Below, piece after piece: positions 27,957-36,503 of a stretch of 64,000 bases of DNA. A program made the position numbers and the translations under genes. The stretch is from Serinibacter arcticus. Lineage in GTDB: Bacteria; Actinomycetota; Actinomycetes; Actinomycetales; Beutenbergiaceae. Below the pieces are notes generated by a model, which ran no database searches, was not told where the DNA came from, and saw only the letters and a list, made by a program, of their open reading frames with translations. The stretch lies in NCBI RefSeq assembly GCF_003121705.1, contig NZ_PYHR01000002.1:1-64000 (forward strand), read 5' to 3'. Positions within the stretch are counted from its first letter, which is position 1; the number at the start of each line of letters is the position of its first letter.

Positions 27957-28589
27957 TCAGCCCGTGGTCACCCACGTGGTGCCGACCTCGCGGGCGGCGA
28001 CCCGCCCCGCGGTGGCGCGCTCCACGCTCGTGACCAGCCGGGCGTCCCCACCGGGCGGGACGTCGACGCGCAGCCCGACGTCGGCGCCGTACGTCGCCGT
28101 CACGGGCCACCCGGCACGACGCGCCTCGGCCTCCACCACGGCGGCCTCGGCGTAGCCGGCCACCAGCTCGTAGGAGGTGTGACGGGTCCGGACCGCGACG
28201 TCGGCGTCCTCCAGCGCCAGCGCGACGGCGCCGCGGTAGGCCCGCGTGAGGCCACCGGTCCCGAGCAGGACCCCACCGAAGTAGCGGACCACGACGGCGA
28301 CGACGTCGCTCACCCCGCCGGCGACGAGCGCCTCGAGCATCGGGGCGCCTGCGGTGCCCGAGGGCTCGCCGTCGTCGTTGGTGCGCTGGAGGGCGCCGTC
28401 GGGTCCGAGGACGAACGCCGTGCAGTGGTGCCGGGCGCGGGGGTGGGCGGCGCGCACCGCCGCGATCCGCTCGCGCGCGGCCGCCTCGCCGTCGACGGGG
28501 GAGAGCAGGCTGAGGAACCGGGAGCGCGAGATCTCGGTCTCGGCGGCGACCTCGCTGCGCAGCGTCCGGTACGAGGAGACGTCGGCCAT
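27957..28589 (-). CDS. YigZ/IMPACT family protein
   Basis: A 210-aa UPF0029/IMPACT-family protein. The N-terminal domain holds [48 protein letters not shown] and [19 protein letters not shown] near residue 105; the C-terminal half is the DUF1949-like ferredoxin fold. IMPACT relatives in eukaryotes modulate translation control; the bacterial role is unsettled. Its ATG lies in a TGATGG following the preceding gene's stop region. Confidence 0.92.
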   Translation of the reverse strand: MADVSSYRTLRSEVAAETEISRSRFLSLLSPVDGEAAARERIAAVRAAHPRARHHCTAFVLGPDGALQRTNDDGEPSGTAGAPMLEALVAGGVSDVVAVVVRYFGGVLLGTGGLTRAYRGAVALALEDADVAVRTRHTSYELVAGYAEAAVVEAEARRAGWPVTATYGADVGLRVDVPPGGDARLVTSVERATAGRVAAREVGTTWVTTG

Positions 28590-28626
28590 CAGCGAGCGGC
28601 CGTCAACGAGCAGCCATCAGTCGGTG
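28585..28626. repeat. Three 14-bp units between a stop and the next start
   Basis: Units at 28585-28598, 28599-28612 and 28613-28626 share GCCRTCARYGAGC-like sequence. The first covers the YigZ start and the third covers the stop of the upstream minus-strand gene. Confidence 0.65.
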
Positions 28627-29483
28627 GCGTCGCCCTTGGTGAGCACCTCGAGGCGCTGCCGGGCGACGCGGGCCTGCCGCTCCGCCTCGCGCAGCTTCCG
28701 CTTCCAGGCAGCGACGTTCGTGCGGGTCGAGTCGCGGTCGCGGGTCATCGACACGAGCTCGGACTCGAGCACCTCGAGCATCCGCGCGAGCGACTCGACC
28801 GTGTCCCTGGCGGCCGACAGGTCGTTCTCGGCGTCGACCAGGTCGGCGGTCGCCCGCTGGATCGCGACCTGACCGGCCCGCTTCGCCGCGCCGCTCGGGT
28901 GCCGGTCGCGCGAGGTCTCGCGCAGCGGCAGCAGCGTGACCGTCGGTCCGCCTGGGGTGGGGTCGACGACGTCCTCCTCGTCGGTGTCCAGGAGCGTGAA
29001 GCCCTCGTGGACGACGGTCCGCGCCAGGGTCCCCGCGCGCACCTGCTCGGCGACGTCCTGATCCATGACGGCGGCCGTGAGGGTCTCGAGCACGCGCGTC
29101 AGGGTCTCCTGCGACGGCTTGCGACCGCCGCCGGCCGACTGGTCCTCGCCGTGGTGCCACAGCAGCGACATCAGGGCGTCGGTCTTGATCCGTCGCGACC
29201 GGTCGAGCCGCGTGAGGTCGATGCGGTTGCGCGCCAGGGTCGCGGCCCGCAGCTGCTCCCCGACGGCGAGGAGCTCCTCCAGGTCGGCGGGCCAGTGGTG
29301 GGCGATCTGGTTGACCCAGAAGGCGCCGATCGTGGGCTTGGCGAGCTTGCGCAGCCGGGCGGACCCGACCTCGTCCCCGTCGGCCTTCATCGCGGCGGCG
29401 GCCCGGCTGCGAGCGCCGACGAACTCCTCGGGCTCCAGCTGGTAGAGCGACGCGATCACATCGCGCAGGGAGCTGGAGGACAT
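28617..29483 (-). CDS. Conserved hypothetical coiled-coil protein
   Basis: A 288-aa protein. The N-terminus (LYQLEPEEFVGARSRAAAAM, then RKLAKPTIGAFWVNQIAHHWP) belongs to a widespread actinobacterial family of unknown function that I recall but cannot name. The C-terminal third (about 200-285) is a long coiled coil rich in Glu, Arg and Leu. ATG 29483 is preferred to 29519; it lies six bases after CACTCT on the minus strand. It precedes the YigZ gene, with a repeat-filled 27-nt gap. Confidence 0.75.
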   Translation of the reverse strand: MSSSSLRDVIASLYQLEPEEFVGARSRAAAAMKADGDEVGSARLRKLAKPTIGAFWVNQIAHHWPADLEELLAVGEQLRAATLARNRIDLTRLDRSRRIKTDALMSLLWHHGEDQSAGGGRKPSQETLTRVLETLTAAVMDQDVAEQVRAGTLARTVVHEGFTLLDTDEEDVVDPTPGGPTVTLLPLRETSRDRHPSGAAKRAGQVAIQRATADLVDAENDLSAARDTVESLARMLEVLESELVSMTRDRDSTRTNVAAWKRKLREAERQARVARQRLEVLTKGDATD

Positions 29484-29489
29484 GGTCCA

Positions 29490-29495
29490 AGAGTG
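29490..29495 (-). promoter_or_regulatory. Leaderless-type -10 box for the coiled-coil gene at 29483
   Basis: CACTCT on the minus strand ends six bases before the ATG; a weaker match than others in the window. Confidence 0.4.
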
Positions 29496-29547
29496 GCGGT
29501 CGCGGCGTCCCACGTCCACACGGGCGGTCGGCAGCGGTGTCGTCAGC

Positions 29548-31263
29548 TCACGCCGGCGACCAGCGGTCGGCCTTGCGCAGGCGGTTCGCCAGGCCCTCGC
29601 CGCCGACCCGCTCGAGGTAGGCGCGGGGGCCGACGAGCACCAGCAGCGTGCGGGCGCGGGACATCCCGGCGTACAGGATGTGGCGCGCGCGCTCGACCTC
29701 CCGCACCCCGTTGACCGCCAGCACCACGACCCGTCGCTCGAGCCCCTTGAAGCCCAGGACGTGGCCGTAGAAGACGTCCTCCTCGGCGAAGAACGTGTCC
29801 CAGTAGGCGTCGAAGCCCCCGTGCCCGACGTCGCTCACCTGTGCGGGGTGACGTCGACCCGTGACCAGGAGGGCGACGTGACCGGGGTCCCAACCCTCCT
29901 CGAGCAGCGCCTCGACGACGGAGTCGGCGGCGTCGACGACGGCGTCCGCCGAACCGGCGCGCACGGAGGGGTCCGCCGAGCCCAGCGCCTCGGCGTCGCC
30001 GGCCTCGACCAGCCGGACCGCGGGTCCGGACATCCCCTGCGGGGACACGTCGGTGTCGGTGAGGCTGCCGAACACCTGGGCGATCTGCCGGGTGGAGCGC
30101 AGGTTCTCGCTGAGCCGGAACGGGGGCAGCTCGACGGGTGCGCGGCCCTCCCGCGGGAAGATCCGCTGGGCCTCGTCCGAGAAGACGAACAGCCCGCCGG
30201 CACTCCCGCCCTCGGCCGCGCCGCGCAGGCAGCGCGTCAGCGCGGGCCACCAGGCCTCGGAGAAGTCCTGCGCCTCGTCGACGACGATCGCGTCGAACGG
30301 TTCGGCCGTCCCCGCCAGGCGCGCGAGGTCGGCCGGGAGGCGGACCTCCCAGTCCTCCGCGACGTCGTCGCGTCCGGGGTCGGCCCCGAGCGCGACGGGC
30401 AGGTCGTGGAAGAGGCCCACCCAGGCCGGACGCTCGCGCGCGGGCCACGTCGCCGTCGTCCGCTCCATGTAGCGGCCGAGGCCGCGGGAGTAGCACAGCA
30501 GCGCGACCCGGCGGTGCCGACGGGCCAGGCGCCGGGCCTGCGCGAGAGCCAGGTAGGTCTTGCCGCTGCCGGCGCCGCCGACCACCTGCGCGCTCGGGAA
30601 GGCGTCGATGAGGTCGAGCACGCGCTCCTGCTCCCGGGTCATCCGCTCGAGCCTGAGGTCGTGCGCCTCGGCGAGCGCGAGCTGCTCGCTCTGACCGGGG
30701 AAGGAGTCGGCGAGGGTCGCGTGCACGAGGCCGGTCCCGACGTCGTCGAGATCGGCGTGGCCGACGGCGTGCCGCCCGAGCGACGAGCGCACCTGGGTCC
30801 CGACGTCGCCCGCCTCGAGGGTCGCCGCGTCGATCAGCATCGGCCGCGGCAGGTCCGGCGGGCGGACGTCCGCGGGCACGCGCGTGTGGGGGAGGGCGAC
30901 CAGGTGCGCGAAGCGGACGTCGCCGAGCGAGGGCGCGTGGGTCCGGAGGTACCGGCGCAGGGAGTGCTTGGCGCGGTCGGCCTGGTAGCCGGGGTCCACG
31001 GTGCGCCCCTCGCCCGGGCCCTGGCGCCACTCGCCGTCGACGCGGCGCACGGCCCCGCCCTTCACCTCGATCACCGCGATCCCGTGGGGCGGCCAGACGA
31101 CGACGAGGTCCGCCTCGCGCTGCTCGGCCCCCTCCTGCAGCCGCAGGTTCGCGATCAGCAGCGCGTCGTCGGGGAGCGCGTCGCGCACCGCCGTCCACAC
31201 GGCGCGCTCGGCCCCGTGATCGCGGGAGTCGTCGGGCGGGTCGGCGGGGAAGAGGTGCGGCAC
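29548..31263 (-). CDS. NERD-nuclease/UvrD-like helicase fusion
   Basis: A 571-aa protein. An N-terminal NERD domain (about residues 15-130; NLRLQEGAEQREADLVVVWP, then IEVKGG with the E-x-K nuclease core) is joined to a UvrD/Rep-type helicase: Walker A GGAGSGKT near 230, DEAQDF motif II near 310, SDEAQRIF, and HILYAGMSRAR near 525. It is predicted to cut and unwind nucleic acid. The GTG at 31263 lies six bases after TAGGAC on the minus strand. No partner genes are adjacent, so it is a stand-alone enzyme, possibly in repair or defence. Confidence 0.87.
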   Translation of the reverse strand: MPHLFPADPPDDSRDHGAERAVWTAVRDALPDDALLIANLRLQEGAEQREADLVVVWPPHGIAVIEVKGGAVRRVDGEWRQGPGEGRTVDPGYQADRAKHSLRRYLRTHAPSLGDVRFAHLVALPHTRVPADVRPPDLPRPMLIDAATLEAGDVGTQVRSSLGRHAVGHADLDDVGTGLVHATLADSFPGQSEQLALAEAHDLRLERMTREQERVLDLIDAFPSAQVVGGAGSGKTYLALAQARRLARRHRRVALLCYSRGLGRYMERTTATWPARERPAWVGLFHDLPVALGADPGRDDVAEDWEVRLPADLARLAGTAEPFDAIVVDEAQDFSEAWWPALTRCLRGAAEGGSAGGLFVFSDEAQRIFPREGRAPVELPPFRLSENLRSTRQIAQVFGSLTDTDVSPQGMSGPAVRLVEAGDAEALGSADPSVRAGSADAVVDAADSVVEALLEEGWDPGHVALLVTGRRHPAQVSDVGHGGFDAYWDTFFAEEDVFYGHVLGFKGLERRVVVLAVNGVREVERARHILYAGMSRARTLLVLVGPRAYLERVGGEGLANRLRKADRWSPA

Positions 31264-31269
31264 CCCTCA

Positions 31270-31275
31270 GTCCTA
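31270..31275 (-). promoter_or_regulatory. Leaderless-type -10 box of the NERD-helicase gene
   Basis: TAGGAC on the minus strand is six bases before the GTG at 31263. Confidence 0.55.
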
Positions 31276-31282
31276 TCGCAGC

Positions 31283-31322
31283 CGGCGGCGGGCCGCAGGG
31301 TGAAGCCCCGCTCCCGCCGCCG
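31283..31322 (-). terminator. Terminator after the MetE-like gene
   Basis: Perfect 10-bp arms CGGCGGCGGG and CCCGCCGCCG with a 20-nt loop lie between the MetE-like stop and the NERD-helicase promoter. Confidence 0.55.
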
Positions 31323-31335
31323 ACGGCGTGGCGCC

Positions 31336-32541
31336 TCAGCCCCAGAGCGTCCGTGTCGCCAGGGCCGCGCCCTCGGTCAGGCTGCGGAGCTTCGCCCACG
31401 CGATCTGGCCGTGCACGCGGCCGCCGAGCCCGCAGTCCGTGGAGGCGACGACGTTCTCCCGACCCACGCGCTCGGCGATCCGGACGATGCGCTCGGCCAC
31501 GAGCTCGGGGTGCTCGACGACGTTGGTCGCGTGCGAGACGACGCCGGGCAGCAGGATCTTGCCGTCGGGCAGGGCGACGTCCTCCCACACGCGGTACTCG
31601 TGCTCGTGCCGGACGTTCGCGGCCTCGAAGGTGATCGCGTCGGCGTTGATCCCCAGGACGGTCGGGAGGATGTCGCGCAGGCCGAGGTCGGTGGTGTGCG
31701 GGCCGTGCCACGAACCCCAGCAGAGGTGGTAGCGGATCCGGTCGGACGGAAGGCCGCGCAGCGCGTGGTTGAGCGCCTCGACCCGCAGCCGCGTGAAGTC
31801 CAGATAGTCCTCGAGCGCGGGCTCGGGCTCGATCTGGTCGTAGTTCTCGGCGATCGAGGGGTCGTCGATCTGGAGGATCAGCCCCGCGTCGAGGACCGCG
31901 ACGTACTCCTCGCGCATGACGTCGGCCCAGGCGAACAGGAGCTCCTCGTCGGAGGCGTAGTGCTCGTTGGCGATGCGGGAGGCGGAGCCCGGCGCGAGGG
32001 ACGTGATGAAGGCGTCGCTCGTCCCGGCCGCGTCGGCCGCGGCGCGCAGGTTGGCGACGTCGGCGGCGATCGCCGCGTGCCCCGTGTAGCGCAGCGGTCC
32101 GGTCACCTTGGGGAAGACCGGAGGGGTGCCGTGGAAGATGCCCGACGTCGGGTCGGTGTAGGCCTCGCGGAAGGCCTGCTGGTCGCGTCGGAAGGCGAAC
32201 CCCGTCAGCCGGGTGTCGCCCGGGGAGGACACGTGCCGGTCGGTGATCCAGGCGCCGCCCTCGTCGAGGGACAGGCCCTCGGCCCGCTGGAAGATGTAGG
32301 ACCACCACGAGCCGAAGTCCATCGGCGAGGTCATCGACTTGCCGTACTCGCCGTCGCCCACGAGGTCGATCCCGGTCTCGCGCTGCCGCAGGACCAGGTC
32401 GGCGACCTCGGCGGCGAGCAGCTCCTCCCAGCCCTCGACCTCCTCGCCCGCGGCCCGCGCGGCGTTGGCGGCGACGAGGCGTTCCGTGCGGGGGAGGGAA
32501 CCGGCGTGGGACGTGAGGACGGAGTCGTGGCTGCGGCGCAT
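31336..32541 (-). CDS. Cobalamin-independent methionine synthase II family protein
   Basis: A 401-aa protein with only the C-terminal MetE-like barrel (UROD/MetE fold), without the N-terminal half of true MetE. It begins LTSHAGSLPR, has TGIDLVGDGEYGK near residue 60, a zinc-site HLCWG near 270 and STDCGLGG near 365, so the His/Cys zinc ligands are present. Relatives include methyltransferases and epoxyalkane:CoM-type enzymes, so the thiol substrate is unknown. The ATG is six bases after GATGAT on the minus strand. Confidence 0.86.
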   Translation of the reverse strand: MRRSHDSVLTSHAGSLPRTERLVAANAARAAGEEVEGWEELLAAEVADLVLRQRETGIDLVGDGEYGKSMTSPMDFGSWWSYIFQRAEGLSLDEGGAWITDRHVSSPGDTRLTGFAFRRDQQAFREAYTDPTSGIFHGTPPVFPKVTGPLRYTGHAAIAADVANLRAAADAAGTSDAFITSLAPGSASRIANEHYASDEELLFAWADVMREEYVAVLDAGLILQIDDPSIAENYDQIEPEPALEDYLDFTRLRVEALNHALRGLPSDRIRYHLCWGSWHGPHTTDLGLRDILPTVLGINADAITFEAANVRHEHEYRVWEDVALPDGKILLPGVVSHATNVVEHPELVAERIVRIAERVGRENVVASTDCGLGGRVHGQIAWAKLRSLTEGAALATRTLWG

Positions 32542-32547
32542 CCCGCC

Positions 32548-32553
32548 ATCATC
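32548..32553 (-). promoter_or_regulatory. Leaderless-type -10 box of the MetE-like gene
   Basis: GATGAT on the minus strand lies six bases before the ATG at 32541. Confidence 0.45.
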
Positions 32554-32625
32554 GCCTCGCCTCGCGGCGTCGGGTCCGGGACGCCCACCAGGTGACCACC
32601 GGGCGGACGAGCGCGGCCGAGCGGA

Positions 32626-32652
32626 CCGGTCGGGCCGGTCGGGTCCGGTCGG
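32626..32652. repeat. Short tandem repeat next to the stop at 32656
   Basis: CCGGTCGG occurs three times, at 32626, 32635 and 32645, in a 9-10 bp register just past a minus-strand stop codon. The surrounding 114 nt have no gene. Confidence 0.6.
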
Positions 32653-32655
32653 TGC

Positions 32656-33543
32656 TCAGCCGGCCAGGACGCGGGTGGTGACGTCGAGCAGCCGGTGCCG
32701 GACGCCGTCGGCCCGGACGCTGAAGTCGCGCTGCGCCGCGACGTACTCCGCCTTGCCCGCCGGCGTCTCGATGGCCACGGGCGCGAGCCCGAACGAGGAG
32801 ACGTCGTAGGGGGAGGCGCGCATGTCGAGCACCCGGATGTCCCGGGCCAGCTCGAACGCCGCCAGGGCGAGGTCGCCCGGGACGGCAGGTCCGAGGTGGA
32901 TGGAGGTCTTCACGAGGTCCATGCCGACGTGCAGGCAGCCGCCCTGGTCCATCGCCACCTGCGTCTCCCTGGAGGGCTGCAGCGTGTTGAGCGGCTGCGC
33001 CGCCGGGGTGAAGAACCGGAACGCGTCGATGTGGCTGCACTGCACCCGGTGGCTGCGCACGACGGCGTCGGTCGCCTCCTCGCCCAGGCGCAGGGGGAGC
33101 GGGTGGCGGTGCTCGTCGGCCGCCTCGCCGTAGACCATCGCCCACTCGTGCAGACCGAAGCAGTCGAACCGGGCGGGGCGGTCGGCGACGGCGCCGAGCA
33201 GCGCGTGGTGGAACCGGACGGCACCTCCGCGGTCGGCGAGGAAGCGGGCGCGGTCCAGCTCGACGTCGCCGCCCTCCTCGCGGAACCACCGGGCGCCGGC
33301 GAGCCGGGAACCGGCCGCGTCCTCGAGCACGACGCCGACGCCGGGGCTCCACCGGGCGAGCAGCGACGGCTTGACCGGGTAGTAGGTGAAGAGGAAGTCC
33401 TCGACGGCGTGGCTCTCGCCCCGCCCGCGGCGCTCGCGGTACGTGGCGGTCAGGCCCTCGGCCCGCGCGACGTGCGCCGCCTCGGCCGCTCGCCAGGTCG
33501 CCGGGGCCAGCCGGCGGGTGTCGGCCACGAGCGCGGTGCTCAC
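32656..33543 (-). CDS. Conserved actinobacterial protein often labelled 3-methyladenine DNA glycosylase
   Basis: A 295-aa protein of a family that, by recall, is annotated as 3-methyladenine DNA glycosylase without biochemical proof. Conserved stretches are HAVEDFLFTYYPVKPSLLARW near residue 45, FDCFGLHEWAMVYGE near 130, SHRVQCSHIDAFRFFTPAAQPLNTL near 170, and ARDIRVLDMRASPYDVS near 240. It has none of the HhH or AlkA/AAG motifs I know, so the label is doubtful. GTG at 33543 overlaps the stop of the upstream membrane protein, so the two are coupled. Confidence 0.75.
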   Translation of the reverse strand: MSTALVADTRRLAPATWRAAEAAHVARAEGLTATYRERRGRGESHAVEDFLFTYYPVKPSLLARWSPGVGVVLEDAAGSRLAGARWFREEGGDVELDRARFLADRGGAVRFHHALLGAVADRPARFDCFGLHEWAMVYGEAADEHRHPLPLRLGEEATDAVVRSHRVQCSHIDAFRFFTPAAQPLNTLQPSRETQVAMDQGGCLHVGMDLVKTSIHLGPAVPGDLALAAFELARDIRVLDMRASPYDVSSFGLAPVAIETPAGKAEYVAAQRDFSVRADGVRHRLLDVTTRVLAG

Positions 33544-34766
33544 GCCGACACCGACCGGGCCGCGCCGTCGGACGCCGCCTTGAGGAGCCGTTCGAGCGGT
33601 CCCTGGCCGAGCGTGGCGCGCCACAGGCAGGCGAAGGCGATCGAGCCGAGCGCGAGGGCGAGCAGGGGACCGTTCGAGGCGGGGTAGTACACGGCGTCGG
33701 AGCCCAGGACCGCGATCACGACGAGCTGCGCGGAGTAGATCGTCAGCGACATCGAGCCCGTCGCGGCCAGCGGCCACAGGGCGAGCTCACCGACCCGGCC
33801 GGAGGTGGCCAGCAGGCAGAGCCCGAGCACCGCCACGGCGACCCCGAGGTTGCCCACGACATCGAAGCCGGAGTTGGCGTGCGGCTCGACGGACAGCAGC
33901 GCGTCGGGCCAGAAGAGCACGTCGAACGGTCCGGTCGAGCTGCCCGTCCCGCTCGAGAGCGAGGCGCCGACGCCGTAGGCCGCGGCCGCGACGAGGGCCC
34001 CGCCGCCGAGCAGCGCGGCGGCGTAGCGACGGGAGGCCAGCGCGCCCCGGCCGACGACGATGCCGACCAGCAGGTAGGCGATCCAGACCACCACCGGGTA
34101 GTAGCCGAGCACGAGCTCGCCGATCAGCGGCCCCTCCCAGAGGAAGACGACGCTCGGCTGCACGGTCCCCGTCAGGGACTGTCGCAGCCCGAGCGCGACG
34201 ACGGGGCCGAGCACGACGGCGACGCCCGCCAGCCCGAGCAGCCACCCGCTCCGCAGCCGGAGCACGGGCAGCGCCATCAGGAACATCACCGCGTAGGACG
34301 TGAGGATGACGACGACGGGGGTCCCGAGCAGCTGCAGCCCGAACCCGACGCCGAACAGGATGACGGCGCGGACGGCGATCTTCGTCCGCACGCGACGCCA
34401 CCCGAGGCGGTCGTCGTGCGCCGTCGAGCGCGTCATCAGGGCGATCCCGACGCCCGCGAGCGTCGCGAACAGGGCCGAGGAGCGACCGTCGAAGATCCAC
34501 ATCCACTGCTCGCCCCAGCCGCCACCGCGGTTGTCGTGGCCGGTGCCGAGGTGCGCGACGAGCATGCCGAGGATGGCGACGGACCTGGCGACGTCGACGC
34601 CCGAGATCCGACGGCGCGGTGCGGCCGTCCGAGCGGTCGTCGGGGCGGGCGCGGGGGTCGGCGCGAAGGCCGGGCCGGTCGTCGGACCCGGGGTCCAGAC
34701 CTGCGGCGGGGGCGCTGTGGCGGGTCCCGGGACGGGCGATCCGGCGGGGAACTGCGGTGAGCTCAT
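33540..34766 (-). CDS. DUF418/DUF1624-type membrane protein (YeiB-like)
   Basis: A 408-aa multi-spanning membrane protein. After a Pro/Thr/Ala-rich cytoplasmic N-terminus (1-65) comes the DUF1624-like start ISGVDVARSVAILGMLVAHL, the DGRSSALFATLAGVGIAL helix, about nine further helices, and the DUF418-like end SIAFACLWRATLGQGPLERLLK. Related proteins resemble membrane acyltransferases. ATG 34766 has AGGAAGG about seven bases upstream; the frame to 34937 has no family residues. It is coupled to the downstream gene by GTGA. Confidence 0.83.
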   Translation of the reverse strand: MSSPQFPAGSPVPGPATAPPPQVWTPGPTTGPAFAPTPAPAPTTARTAAPRRRISGVDVARSVAILGMLVAHLGTGHDNRGGGWGEQWMWIFDGRSSALFATLAGVGIALMTRSTAHDDRLGWRRVRTKIAVRAVILFGVGFGLQLLGTPVVVILTSYAVMFLMALPVLRLRSGWLLGLAGVAVVLGPVVALGLRQSLTGTVQPSVVFLWEGPLIGELVLGYYPVVVWIAYLLVGIVVGRGALASRRYAAALLGGGALVAAAAYGVGASLSSGTGSSTGPFDVLFWPDALLSVEPHANSGFDVVGNLGVAVAVLGLCLLATSGRVGELALWPLAATGSMSLTIYSAQLVVIAVLGSDAVYYPASNGPLLALALGSIAFACLWRATLGQGPLERLLKAASDGAARSVSA

Positions 34767-34839
34767 CACGACCTTCCTGGCGGCGCGGGACGCGCCGGGA
34801 CGTGGGGCCAGCCTAGGAGACGGTCCTTGCCCCGAGGGA

Positions 34840-34845
34840 TACGGT
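34840..34845 (+). promoter_or_regulatory. -10 box of the methyltransferase gene
   Basis: TACGGT lies 28 nt before the ATG at 34874; GAGGAGG at 34862-34868 gives a normal leader. The same TACGGT element precedes the SDR gene (51615) and the binding protein at 54801. Confidence 0.45.
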
Positions 34846-34873
34846 GGGGGACACCCGCGACGAGGAGGACGCC

Positions 34874-35671
34874 ATGGCCCGGTACACGCACGGACACTCC
34901 GAGAGCGTGCTGCGGTCGCACACGTGGCGGACCGCACGCAACTCCGCCGCCTACCTGCTCGACGACCTCGCCCCCGGGCTGGACGTCCTCGACGTGGGCT
35001 GCGGCCCCGGCACCATCACGGTCGACCTCGCCGACATCGTCGCCCCGGGGCGCGTCGTCGGCGTCGACACCTCCCACGAGGTGCTGCTGAAGGCCTCCGA
35101 GCTGGCCGCCGCCCGCGGCGTGAGCAACACGCTCTTCGAGCCGGCCGACGTGTTCGACCTTCCCTACGGGAGCGCGAGCTTCGACGTCGTCCACGCCCAC
35201 CAGGTCCTCCAGCACCTCGACGATCCGGTCGCCGCGCTGCGCGAGATGCGCCGCGTGCTGCGCCCGGGCGGCGTGCTCGCCGTCCGCGACGTCGACTACG
35301 GCGGCATGCGCTGGTTCCCGCGGCTGCCCGGTCTGGACGAGTGGCTCGACCTCTACCAGCAGGTGGCGCGCCGCAACGGCGGCGAGCCCGACGCCGGTCC
35401 CCGCCTGCTGTCGTGGGTCCGGGAGGCCGGCTTCGCGGACACGACCGCGACGGCGTCGACCTGGTGCTACGCCGACGACGACACGCGCGCCTGGTGGGCG
35501 GGCGTCTGGTCCGAGCGGGTGCGCCACTCGCAGTTCGCCGAGCACGCCCTGGAGCTGGGCGTGGCGGACACGGCGGCGCTCGACGCCGTCGCGGAGGCCT
35601 GGCGCGAGTGGGGCGCTGCCGAGGACGGCTGGTTCGCGATGGTGCACGGCGAGGTCGTCGCCCGGCGGTAG
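34874..35671 (+). CDS. Class I SAM-dependent methyltransferase
   Basis: A 265-aa UbiE/Methyltransf_11-type enzyme. Motif I is VLDVGCGPGTITVDLA near residue 40; motif II-like VVGVDTSHEVL near 60; FDVVHAHQVLQHLDDP near 105; motif III VLRPGGVLAVRDVDYGG near 130. Start chosen at ATG 34874 because GAGGAGG lies six bases upstream; an ATG at 34844 has none. Substrate is unknown. The neighbouring FAH-family gene starts 16 nt downstream but has its own -10 box. Confidence 0.9.
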   Translation: MARYTHGHSESVLRSHTWRTARNSAAYLLDDLAPGLDVLDVGCGPGTITVDLADIVAPGRVVGVDTSHEVLLKASELAAARGVSNTLFEPADVFDLPYGSASFDVVHAHQVLQHLDDPVAALREMRRVLRPGGVLAVRDVDYGGMRWFPRLPGLDEWLDLYQQVARRNGGEPDAGPRLLSWVREAGFADTTATASTWCYADDDTRAWWAGVWSERVRHSQFAEHALELGVADTAALDAVAEAWREWGAAEDGWFAMVHGEVVARR

Positions 35672-35675
35672 TCCG

Positions 35676-35681
35676 TAGGCT
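35676..35681 (+). promoter_or_regulatory. Leaderless-type -10 box of the FAH-family gene
   Basis: TAGGCT lies six bases before the ATG at 35688 and just past the methyltransferase stop. Confidence 0.6.
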
Positions 35682-35687
35682 GACCCC

Positions 35688-36461
35688 ATGCGCATCGCAC
35701 GTATCGCCGTCGGCGACGACCCCCGTTACGCCATCGTCGAGGGTGAGGGGGAGGACGTCACGTACGCCCTCATCACGGGTGACCCGCTGTACTCCGGCGT
35801 CGAGCCCACGGGCCAGGTGCTCCCGGCCGACGGCGTCCGCCTGCTCGCCCCGGTCATCCCTCGCTCGAAGGTGGTCGGGATCGGTCGCAACTACGCCGAG
35901 CACGCCGCCGAGCTGGGCAACGCGGTGCCCGAGGACCCGATGGTCTTCCTCAAGCCCAACACCGCCGTCGTCGGGCCGGACGACCCGATCATCCTGCCGA
36001 GCTACTCCGAGGACGTGCACTACGAGGGCGAGCTCGCCCTTGTCATCTCCCGGATCTGCAAGGACGTCCCGGTGACGCGCGCCAAGGACGTCATCCTCGG
36101 CTACACGTGCGCCAACGACGTGACCGCGCGGGACCAGGGCGCCACGGGCCCGTGGACGCTGAAGAAGGGCTTCGACTCCTCCTGCCCGCTCGGCCCCTAC
36201 ATCGTCACCGACCTCGACCCTGCCGACCTCGCCGTGCGGACCTACCTCGACGGCACGCTGGTCCAGGACGGGTCGACCTCGCAGATGGTCCACGGCGTGC
36301 ACGAGCTGGTCGCCTACGTCTCGACGATCTTCACGCTGCTGCCCGGCGACGTGATCCTCACGGGGACGCCGGCCGGTGTCGGCCCGATGGTCGCGGGCCA
36401 GCGCGTCGACGTCGAGATCGAGGGCATCGGTCGCCTGAGCAACCCGGTGATGCGCCGCTAG
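35688..36461 (+). CDS. Fumarylacetoacetate hydrolase family protein
   Basis: A 257-aa FAH-superfamily protein, whose members are hydrolases, isomerases or decarboxylases of small dicarbonyl acids. Visible are KVVGIGRNYAEHAAEL near residue 60, MVFLKPNTAVVGPDDPI near 85, the metal ligands in YEGELALVI near 110, NDVTARDQGATGPWTLKKGFDSSCPLGPY near 145, and GDVILTGTPAGVGPM near 220. Length and motifs fit the acylpyruvase-type branch. It precedes gltX, a pairing common in actinobacteria; the substrate is unknown. Confidence 0.92.
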   Translation: MRIARIAVGDDPRYAIVEGEGEDVTYALITGDPLYSGVEPTGQVLPADGVRLLAPVIPRSKVVGIGRNYAEHAAELGNAVPEDPMVFLKPNTAVVGPDDPIILPSYSEDVHYEGELALVISRICKDVPVTRAKDVILGYTCANDVTARDQGATGPWTLKKGFDSSCPLGPYIVTDLDPADLAVRTYLDGTLVQDGSTSQMVHGVHELVAYVSTIFTLLPGDVILTGTPAGVGPMVAGQRVDVEIEGIGRLSNPVMRR

Positions 36462-36488
36462 GGGAGCCGGGGGAGGACCGGTCGTCGA

Positions 36489-36494
36489 TAGGCT
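36489..36494 (+). promoter_or_regulatory. Near-leaderless -10 box of gltX
   Basis: TAGGCT ends nine bases before the ATG at 36504, so the leader can be only a few nucleotides. The same hexamer precedes the FAH-family gene. Confidence 0.55.
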
Positions 36495-36503
36495 GGCCCC
36501 ATC

